A stretch of DNA of 64,000 bases from Carettochelys insculpta. Lineage: Eukaryota > Chordata > Testudines > Carettochelyidae. The DNA is taken from NCBI RefSeq assembly GCF_033958435.1, contig NC_134137.1, positions 238,188,501 through 238,252,500 on the forward strand, written 5' to 3'. The notes under the pieces are model-generated. The model searched no databases and was not told the origin of the DNA. It saw only the letters and a program-made list of their open reading frames with translations. Positions 56,551-64,000 of the stretch are shown piece by piece. Numbering within the stretch: position 1 is the first letter of the stretch; each line of letters begins with the position of its first letter. The position numbers were made by a program, and so were the translations under genes.

Positions 56551-56766
56551 GTGAGATGTTTGAGTATTACCGAGCATATGGTGGGTGTTACTGAAAGAAA
56601 CAAATGAATCAATAATGAACATGTAGGGGCATGAGTCCCCTCTTATCCTGATTTTACAGTGGTGCCATTCCATTCAATTTGGCTGAGCTACTCCTGACTT
56701 ACTCTGGCCCAAGTTTCATAGTTAAAGCTATGAAAGACTCTTTTGGTCTGCAAAATTGGTCGGGAA

Positions 56767-57072
56767 GGCTATGTCTAGATGTTGTCCTAACCTCGAAATA
56801 ATCTATGCAATTTGCAATAGCTTGTTTGGAGCAGATTTCAAAATAGGCTATTTAGGCATATTGTGCTGTCTAAATGGCACCACATGCCAAAATAAAGCTC
56901 TATGTCAAGACATCCCTGTACTCCTCATGCAATGAGGTGTACAGGGGTGTTGGAATAGCACACCCATTATCTCAAAAACTGTTTTGAGACAACGAGAGCG
57001 TTGCATAGATGTGGGCAACTATTTTGGGATACTTTTGTATCCTGAAATAGTGTCTGCTATGCAGACATAGCT
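56767..57072 (+). mobile_element. MITE, family of 17000-17311
   Basis: Ends GGCTATGTCTAGATGTTGTC and CTATGCAGACATAGCT. Inner blocks CGAAATAATCTATGCAATTT, TTCAAAATAGGCTATTT and CATCCCTGTACTCCTCATGC are shared with 17000-17311 in the opposite orientation. Confidence 0.78.
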
Positions 57073-57244
57073 AGAATCTCATAAGAGCACCTACTGGGAG
57101 CTTTCCAGCAATTCCTTCATGAGAGGTAGCTGGAAATACAAGCAGACTCTCCTCTGACGTGCCATTCTGACATTTCCTCATATCAGGGGGAATCAAGCAT
57201 TGCTGGAAAGCTTGAAAAAAAGGGCAAGGACCATACAGATGATA

Positions 57245-57363
57245 AAGGGGGTCTTTGCCCATGGAAGCTTATGCTCCAATATATCTGTTAGTCTATAAGG
57301 TGCCAAAGGACTTTTCATTGTTTTTGAGCATATAGACTAACACAGCTACCCCTCTGATACTTG
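57245..57363 (+). mobile_element. Penelope-like repeat, single type B unit (5' incomplete)
   Basis: GGGGGTCTTTGCCCATGGAA, GCTTATGCTCCAATATATCT, GTTAGTCTATAAGGTGCC and ACTAACACAGCTACCCCTCT then GATACTTG. The CUGAUGA box is gone (GATGATAAAGGGGG). The right end ...CCCCTCTGATACTTG is well preserved. Confidence 0.82.
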
Positions 57364-57720
57364 CCTGAAAAAAGCCACCATTCAGAGCTATGGCTGTAAT
57401 GACAAATGCACTACTTCACTTCTTGCACAAATGCACTACTTTGACTTTTAAGCCGAATTGGAAAGGTTTAACCATCTACTATTTCATTTACGTGACAGTA
57501 GCACCTAGTGGCCCTGCTGATATTATGCTTGATACTGAGCTATCACTTAGGAAGATACAGACCCTACTCTCAATTGGTTCCAATCATTTGATAATAATCC
57601 TGGTCTATTTATTCCTTCTGAATAGCGCTTTTTCTGTAGAAAAAAAAAAGAGATGGTACTTAGCCGGGTCCTAGCCCCACTCAGTATTGGAAAGTATCAG
57701 CACAAAAAAAGCACTGCTTT

Positions 57721-57806
57721 TGAAGCATCTGGCATTGGCCACTGTAGCAGACAGGATTTAGAGCTCGATGGACCATAGATCTGACGCAGCTTGGCCATCC
57801 TTCTAG
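57721..57806 (+). repeat. CR1 3'-end fragment
   Basis: GAAGCATCTGGCATTGGCCA, CTGTAGCAGACAGGATTTAG, AGCTCGATGGACCATAGATC and GCAGCTTGGCCATCCTTCT match the last about 85 bp of a CR1. A small repeat with TTTTTCTG / CAAAAAAAGC ends (57625-57720) precedes it directly. Confidence 0.75.
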
Positions 57807-57809
57807 TGG

Positions 57810-60800
57810 CTGTAGTTCCCAAAACTCCTCACTCTACAGCCAGACAGGTTAGGATCTTACCTTCAGTTCATAGAAGTTAAAGAGGAAGCATCTAAGATTA
57901 AGTGTGATGGTTGCCATAGTGCTCGCTCTGTGTTACAGGGATGAGGCAGCATGTTAGCATCAGAAGCAGACTTAAAGCTCTTAGAGGAACCTTGATGCTG
58001 AATTTCCAGAAGTTCAAATGCTTGTTTGTTTTTCTAAAATATCTTCTTAGTGCTCTGATTCTGTTATATGATACAGTACGAGATTTTGTTGGACTCAACC
58101 GATCTTTCTTTACAAACTTTACTCTAGCTTCATGAGGCTGTGTCTAGAGACTGATACCCTGTCCTATTCTGAGCACCTTTGTGCTCTGAAAACAACAAAG
58201 GACCGAAAGAGTTATGCCCACCAACTTGCCTTATTACTGAATTCCTTTCGCAGGCACGTGTTCTCCCATACCTGGTCACAGGCACATGCTGGACCTCACT
58301 TGCTCCTCATACAATAGGAATTATAAGCATATCAAACAAAGATCACCTGATCAAGAGGACTCTGAGACTCAGCAAGGTTCCCTATTACTTATTAGCCAGC
58401 CTGTCTGTCTCTGTCCTTGGCAATAAAACACAGATGAAAGGGAGCCGCTTATTTGGAGGCAGACTTAAAAGTACAGTAGCTATCTCAGCCACTAGCCTTA
58501 TCAAAGCTTGGGACAGCAATAGCCACACTTGTGTGGCACAACAAGGACACAGTGGGCTAGATTGTCAAACAGTTCTGCCCTGTGCAAAAACAGCACTTAC
58601 ATGTCCCAGTGGGCAACAAAACACAACAGGCAGCTAAAGGTGAGCTTCAGGAGATGGTTCTTAACATCATGATCCTCAAACATGCTTTCCTGTGAGAGCG
58701 TGAAGGTAAGGTCAAACATGGGTACAACCTCCTTGAGTGGATAAAGTTTTCATGATTAGTTAGCCAAGGTCTCTGGAGTTATTGTGGTCAAACATCTCTG
58801 ACCACAATTGCATTACAACACTGTAAAGCTCAACTGGCCCAGACCCCTCAGAGCTGCAAAACTGAAAGTGAAATTTTGCCAGGGCAATCCTTTTTTCACA
58901 AGCTTCCCACAATTCTGCTTCCGGTCATGCTAGAAACAAAGTTCTGTGAGAATGGCCTTTCTTGTATGTTTCACAACTTGTGCTCCTACGTTTGTTTGGA
59001 CCAATGAAATACAGGAGCTTTGGAAATCTAATGCCAACACATACAGTTTCTAAGTGACAGTGACTACCCTCTTGTCAAGATGTCTGTCAGGTTCATATAC
59101 TAAGTCCTTTGCCATGGTATTTGAACCCAGAGCTATTCAAAGATGATCTGATGTTCCAGGATGAGATCAGTTCTACTCCCTTGGTGAAATGAAACTGCCT
59201 ACATTGAGAGGAAAGCATGTGTGGGCAGAAGACAGTGCTTTTTCACATGGCTAAGGAAGTGGAATAAACTCTCAGGGAACCACAAATAGATGGCAGGGAA
59301 ATGTTTTCATTTTCTTGTGCAGATGTACGGAACAAATGGGGAAAAAATAATTTGTTTACATTTTCCGTAGAGATTTTCATAGTCTGAGGTGACACTTTGA
59401 AAGCCAAAAGATTATCAATGGAAGCCAAAATGTTTCAATTTGGTAATGCTCATAGAGCCTTACTGGTGTTGTCGTATGTAGTTTTGTGATCTCACTCTTC
59501 TGCAGAGTTCAAGCTCCCTAGTTGGAGGACATCTACTTGGATGTGAGGTTTTCCCCTGGAAAGAGGAAGCAATTGAGTGAGGTACTGGTAATGTCACTAA
59601 ATGCACTACAGAAACGTACAGAGATCAACATAATGAATATAGGTATAGTGTAAGAACCTGAGTAGAATAGAAAACAGATTTATTTAGGGTCATCAAAACT
59701 CAGCCAGACCTGGAAACTAAATGGTAAATTAGTGTCTACAAAAAGACTTTTTGAGTCTGATAGATTGTGCATTACCATCAAAGGCAGGTGAGATATTGCC
59801 TTGGTTCCTGAATTTATCATCAGACATTGTGTCCCTTTGAAGAGTTTTGGTAACATGCCAGCTGAAAGCACAGCTTTCAAGGCAATTAATTTCAAGGCAA
59901 TTAATATGAAATTTTTACTATGGGGGGAAATCAGTTTTCTGTGCTGTAGTTACAACTTTGAGTCATCAGTCTGGAGCCTGGGAATAGTAGAGGCACATAG
60001 GTGTAGAAGGGAGAATTTAGAAAATTGCTTGTATACTGGAAGTTTTAGTATTGAAATTAAAGCCAAACAGGCAAGCTGAGTAACTGTTTAGGAATCTTGA
60101 ACTTCAGCAACTTTCTGTTCTGAGACACATAGTGAAACACTTTGGGTAAGTCACTGCTCCACTTTCATTTGAAGATCACTGGTGTTACATAATCAACTTC
60201 TGTCGGTCCCTTGAGCAGTCTTTGAAATGAGTTTCTCCATTTTTGCACCACAATAATTATCTTGGAAGATAAGACAAGACTCTACACAGTGTAACACATT
60301 GGCTTGTGTATCTTTGTCACCCTCTACTGGCCTGAGCGCATTGGCCAGCTATTTCTTCTGGTTAATAAACTTTGTCTAAATTTTCAAAAGTGACGAGAGC
60401 TTTTGATGCTTCCCTTTTTGGGAGCCTGACCTCAGACATTTTACAAGAGCCTGTTCTACAAAAAGGAGGTGCTAAACACTCTCCGAAAAGTAGGCGTGAA
60501 GCTGGATACCCTAAAATGGGCACCCAAAATGACAAAGGCCTGCGGTTTGGGGTTAAAGGGGCTAACAAACAAAGGCGGATTTCTTTACAAAATGCTCTGG
60601 ACCTTTTTCATATTCTATATTGCTATTAGAAGGAAAGCTGCCAGTGAATAAGCATTCAGGGTCAAGTATGCAACCTCTCTCCCTTCCTCCAAATCCCCCC
60701 TCAGAAATACCTTCTCCCACAATCTCTCAGATCACAGTCTTCTAATTTATTATGAACAATTAAAACTTAAATAAAAACATAAAAATTCAGGATCTAAATC

Positions 60801-60967
60801 CCATAATGCACAAAGAGCTTCAAAACTGAGTCTATCTCTTCTCTCCTCCTGTCCTTACACGTTATCATCTGGAACTTCTTTCTTTCTTCCAACTCTGCGC
60901 CTCCTTATCAGTCACCTGATACTGAGTAGGATGGCTTCATGTCACCCTCCTATTTGAAAGCCTGTTA
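57810..60967. other. Unassigned stretch
   Basis: 3.2 kb without a recognised gene or repeat. The open frame 58179-58637 (+, 152 codons) has no domain I can name and no convincing context, so I leave it uncalled. Confidence 0.5.
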
Positions 60968-61222
60968 AGAATGTAAGAACATAAGAACGGCCATACTGGG
61001 TCAGACCAAAGGTCCATCTAGCCCAGTATCCTGTCTGCCGACAGTAGCCAATGCCGGGTGCCCCAGAGGAGGTAAACCGAAGACAATGATCAAGCAATTT
61101 GTCTCCTGCCATCTATCTCCCACCTTCGACAAAAGGCTAGGCACCATACCTTACCCCTTGCTAATAGCCATCTATGGACCTAGCCTCCAAATATTTATCG
61201 AGCTCTTTTTTAAACTCTGTTA
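60968..61222 (-). repeat. CR1 3' end, interrupted by a Harbinger element
   Basis: ACATAAGAACGGCCATACTG, GGTCAGACCAAAGGTCCATC and TAGCCCAGTATCCTGTCTGC begin the reverse CR1 tail, running to TTTTTTAAACTCTGTTA, where the Harbinger element starts. The CR1 continuation is not found on the other side within this window. Confidence 0.92.
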
Positions 61223-62650
61223 AGCTATGTCTGCACGGGTATGCTACATTGAAATAGCTTATTTCAATGTAGCGAAATCGAAATAAGCTATTTCGATGAA
61301 TAGCGTTTACACGTCCTCCAGGGCTGGTGCCGTCGACGTTCAACGTTGACGTTGGGCAGCACTACATGGAAGTAGGTGCTGCAGGGGAGCGTCTACACAC
61401 CACAGCGGCCCACATCGAAATAAGGGTGTCAGGAACAGCTGCAGACAGGATCACAGGGCGGACTAGCACTTCCGGGGCAACAGCTAGCCGCTCCCTTAAA
61501 GGGCCCCTCCCATACACACTCAGCCTGCACAGCACGCGGTCTGCAGAGCCACAAGCACGCACACCCCATGGAAGCAGCATGGACCCCCAGCAGCAGCAGC
61601 AGCAGCAGCCAGAGGTCCACACACCCACCCCTGGAGGAGCAGTGGTTGCCCTGCTTAGTGCCATGCAGGAGGCAGCTGATCATGTTTTATTTGTGAAAGA
61701 GGAGCTGCCCCCAGGGGATGAGGAAGCAGTCCCAGACCTTGCTGCCTTCTGCCCCCCCCACCCCCCACCGCACACGCCGCCAGCTGTGGAGCTACCCCAT
61801 GAGCACGGACTGGTGGGAGCGGCTGGTGCTCGGCGAGTGGGACAACGACTGCTGGCTCCAGAATTTCCGGATGAGCCGGCAGACATTCCTGGAGCTCTGC
61901 CAGTGGCTCACCCCTGCCTTACGGCACCAGGACACCTCCATGCGACGTGCCCTCACCGTCAAGAAAGGGGTTGGCATTGCTGTCTGGAAGCTGGCCACTC
62001 CAGACAGCTACCGATCTGTAGGGCAGCAGTTCGGCGTGGGCAAGGCCACCGTCAGGGCTGTCCTCATGGAGGTAAGAGGACGGGGGGGGGGAGCCCTGGA
62101 GGGAGCCTGCGGGGGGAGCCCAGGGGTGGAGGGCCAGACACACCCTGCACACCCCTCACCGGTGCTCTTCTCATGTCCTTCCCCTGCAGGTTATCCGTGC
62201 AATCAATGCCCTGCTCCTCCACAGGCTCGTGCGGCTTGGGGACCCGGATGCTGCCATCATGGGGTTTGCCAGCCTGGGCTTCCTAAATTGCTTTGGGGCT
62301 CTGGATGGGACCCATATCCCCATCCGTGCCCTGGACCACAGCGGAGGACGCTTCCTCAATAAGAAGGGATACCATTCCATGGTCCTCCAGGCCTTGGTGG
62401 ACAGCCGGGGCCGCTTCCTGGACATTTATGTGGGCTGGCCTGGCAGCACCCACGACACCCGGGTATTCAGAAATTTGGGCCTGTGCCGCCGGCTGGAGGC
62501 GGGGACCTACATCCCCCAGCAGGAGATCCCTGTGGGCGACACCACCATGCCCCTCTGCATCGTCACAGATGCGGCATACCCCCTCCGGCCCTGGCTCATG
62601 CACCCGTACACGGGCCATGTCACAGCCATCCAGGAGCGCTTCAACACGCG
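61223..62650 (+). mobile_element. Transposase-bearing PIF/Harbinger element, 3' end lost
   Basis: The left end AGCTATGTCTGCACGGGTAT follows TTA (61220-61222). The first 330 bp match the three 0.7-kb MITEs (CCTCCAGGGCTGGTGCCGTC, AGGAACAGCTGCAGACAG, CCCTTAAAGGGCCCCTCCCA). It then carries a start codon with a CAG run and a two-exon transposase. The right end and the second target duplication are missing: at about 62650 the sequence passes into a different Harbinger-like element. Confidence 0.88.
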
Positions 62651-62681
62651 ACTACACACAAAAAGCAGATTGTCATTGTGA
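61579..62681 (+). pseudogene. PIF/Harbinger DDE transposase (HARBI1-like), two exons, C-terminally truncated
   Basis: The start ATG at 61579 opens MDPQ followed by a (CAG)7 glutamine run. The N-terminal part is in one frame and the conserved part (from about 61800) in the next, so one shift occurred, probably in the C runs at 61747-61770. Exon 1 ends at 62071 and exon 2 starts at 62190. Conserved blocks are WWERLVLGEWDNDCWLQNFR, MSRQTFLEL, VGIAVWKLATPDSYRSVGQQ, FGVGKATV, then GALDGTHIPI (first catalytic Asp, 62304-62306), VGWPGSTHDTRVF (second Asp, 62454-62456) and YPLRPWLMHPYTG. The frame departs from the family after ERFNTRL, exactly before the V-E-.AFG.LK.RW block, so the catalytic Glu is missing. 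From 61718 on, the two exon frames have no stop codon until the junction. DDE_Tnp_4 transposases cut and paste the element; this copy cannot. Confidence 0.9.
62072..62189 (+). other. 118-bp phase-0 intron in the transposase gene
   Basis: Donor GAG|GTAAGAGG and acceptor CCTTCCCCTGCAG|GTTATC. A pyrimidine-rich tract (CTCTTCTCATGTCCTTCCCC) precedes the acceptor. Removing it joins ...AVLMEV to IRAINALLLHRLV in frame, as in related transposases. The intron is G-rich after the donor. Confidence 0.85.
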
Positions 62682-63140
62682 TCCACACTTTTGAAAGTTA
62701 TCCCCATCCTTTCAAAAGGGAGCGACTACACAGCACAGCACTCCCTTTCGAAATAAAGGGTTAGGAAATGGCACAGAAAGGGTGGAATGGCTGACAAGCC
62801 CTTCTGGGAGCACAGGCCAGCTGCTCCTTTAAGGGGCCCATCCCAAACAACCTCTCTGTGCACATGCTGAGAGCCCAGGCTAAATGCAGCACATCTTCCA
62901 GCCCAGCACTGGCAGAGCCCTGCTCAGCCCTGACATGACACTGCACCAGGCATCTGCAGCAGCTCCATGACAAGGACATCCTGCAGCTCACGGGCAGCCT
63001 GACGGCACTACTTGCCGCTGTCCAGCTGCAGCTCCAGATTGCCCACTGTGTGTCCAGATGGCCACACAAATGGGAGCCAGGACCACTTCAACGCCTGGCT
63101 CAACCAAGCCCCTAACACCATACAGTGGGTGTTTGGGCAC
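62651..63140 (+). mobile_element. 5' part of a second Harbinger-like element
   Basis: ACACAAAAAGCAGATTGTC, CATCCTTTCAAAAGGGAGCG, CCCTTTCGAAATAAAGGGTT and AGGAAATGGCACAGAAAGGG mirror the left part of the 1.85-kb element at 12940 (ATGCAAAAAGCGGATTGACC, CACTTTCAAAAGGGACC, AGGAAATGACACGGATAGGG). The terminal repeat itself is absent at the junction. Downstream, CTGTCCAGCTGCAGCTCCAG and TGGGAGCCAGGACCACTTCA may be the N-terminal coding part of a related transposase, but no core domain is present. Confidence 0.65.
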
Positions 63141-63141
63141 C

Positions 63142-64000
63142 TTACTTGGAAAACAGAATGTGTTTTGGGAGGTGCTGATCAAACATCCAGACCCTGTGAC
63201 CAATCCAACTAAGCTGTTGGTGAATGATAATGGCTTCAGTGCTAGCCACGCCCAGCTCTCCCAGGACACTAGTGTTCGTGCGCCTATTCTCCCACGAGAT
63301 ACTTAGGATTCTGCTGAGGTAGCACTGATGATATTGTTCAAATGTCTTCAAATGACACTTGTATGTTGTCCAGGTTTTGCATGCATAAAGTAATGTTGGA
63401 ACAACCACTGCAGTGTACACAAGGAGCTTTGTCTTGGGATAGATGTCCCAGTTCTGGAAGACCCCCGTCTCAGGTGGGCTAAAGCAGAGCTTGCACAGCT
63501 CAGACAATGCTGGATTTCAACGTCAATGTTGACTTTAGTGGAAAGATGACTTCCAAGTTATGGAAAAAGCTGCACATTTTCCAGCAGTTCTCCATTGACT
63601 TCAATAGAGAGTGCATGAGATTTTCTCATGGTTTAGAGATGGTGGAACACCTTGGCGTTCTTGATGTTCAGTGTGAGGTTGAATTTCTCGTGCGCTTTGA
63701 AGACAGCACTTAAGATGGTGTAAAGAGGTTTGGGAGAAAGAGCAGAGGCCATGTTATCATCTGTGTACTGTGTGCTGGAGCTCTATGATCCATGTCCTGG
63801 AGGTCTTGCTTTTAACCTTCAGTCTCCTGAGACAGAAAAGTTTGCTGTTCATTCTATAGATAATCTTCATGCTATCTGGAAGCTTTCCATCAGTGAGGTG
63901 CAGGGTCATGGTGATGAAGATGCAGAACAGCACTGGGGCAATGACTCAGCCTTGTTTGACTCCACTTTTGACCTCAAAGGGGTTGCTTTCACATCTGTTG
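63142..64000 (-). pseudogene. Non-LTR retrotransposon reverse transcriptase, C-terminal half, runs off the window
   Basis: Reading the minus strand from the window edge: FEVKSGVKQG, stop, VIAPVLFCIFI (RT block with GVKQGC..aP.LF), then QYTDDNMASALS (the YADD catalytic box, written YTDD), FNLTLNIKNAKV, LGSHLSTKVNIDVEIQH, and in another frame (63142-63507) LLVYTAVVVPTLLYACKTWT, LKTFEQYHQCYLSRILSISW, LSWIGHRVWM. This is the normal order of the palm, thumb and C-terminal tail (LLYg.EtWt...H...le.fH..CLR.ilgI.W...) of a LINE. Frameshifts and stops make it a pseudogene. I cannot assign the clade with confidence; it is not CR1. The 5' part lies beyond base 64000. Confidence 0.85.

Noticed and set aside
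58179..58637. 152-codon open frame as a possible retrogene
   Set aside because: No domain, no poly-A tail or target duplication, and no similarity that I could recognise.

Overview
This is vertebrate intergenic or intronic DNA, almost certainly from a turtle. The evidence is the repeat content: a tortoise-type tRNA-derived (Cry) SINE on each strand, many CR1 LINE copies (several with the usual turtle/crocodilian CR1 3' tail), a dense set of Harbinger-like elements whose ends read GGCTAYGTCTACAC and whose interiors are full of TTCGAA, and abundant Penelope-like repeats. The TTCGAA Harbinger families make a softshell (trionychian) turtle my best guess, but that is recollection and not proof. 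I see no host protein-coding gene, rRNA or tRNA gene. Nearly every open frame is short and without protein-family signal, and the coding signal that exists belongs to transposons.

Layout. 1-5060 is a decayed minus-strand Ty3/Gypsy chromovirus (LTRs, gag, RT, RNase H, integrase, chromodomain), interrupted by a SINE. 5.1-9.8 kb has no recognisable gene. 9.8-11.83 kb is a plus-strand CR1 split by a palindromic MITE, with part of the CR1 copied back in inverted orientation. 12.94-14.79 kb is a 1.85-kb Harbinger-like element with a dead MYB/SANT-like gene. 15.4-17.3 kb holds two MITEs and a CR1 tail. 17.78-23.19 kb is a second, Mag-like Ty3/Gypsy element on the minus strand, split in its integrase/RNase H interval by about 1.5 kb of Penelope-like repeats that themselves flank a MITE. 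24.2-25.5 kb carries three MITEs, two of them in inverted orientation. 27.6-28.3 and 37.9-38.6 kb are 0.7-kb Harbinger MITEs, and 15.4-16.1 kb is a third, inverted copy. The interval 28-60 kb is a mosaic of Penelope-like repeats, a hAT MITE, CR1, CORE-SINE/L2 pieces, GC-rich repeats and unannotated sequence. 61.2-62.65 kb is the apparent autonomous relative of the 0.7-kb MITEs: a two-exon PIF/Harbinger transposase that has lost its last catalytic residue where it joins a second Harbinger-like element. 63.14 kb to the end is a minus-strand non-LTR retrotransposon (reverse transcriptase) that continues beyond the window.

The most interesting points are the hammerhead-ribozyme-like motifs in the Penelope-like repeats (two keep the full CUGAUGA...GAAA core), the fold-back duplication of CR1 around a palindromic MITE, the parent-derivative relation between the transposase copy and the 0.7-kb MITEs, and the order of nested insertions. 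Boundaries marked by target-site duplications are precise; the others are approximate.
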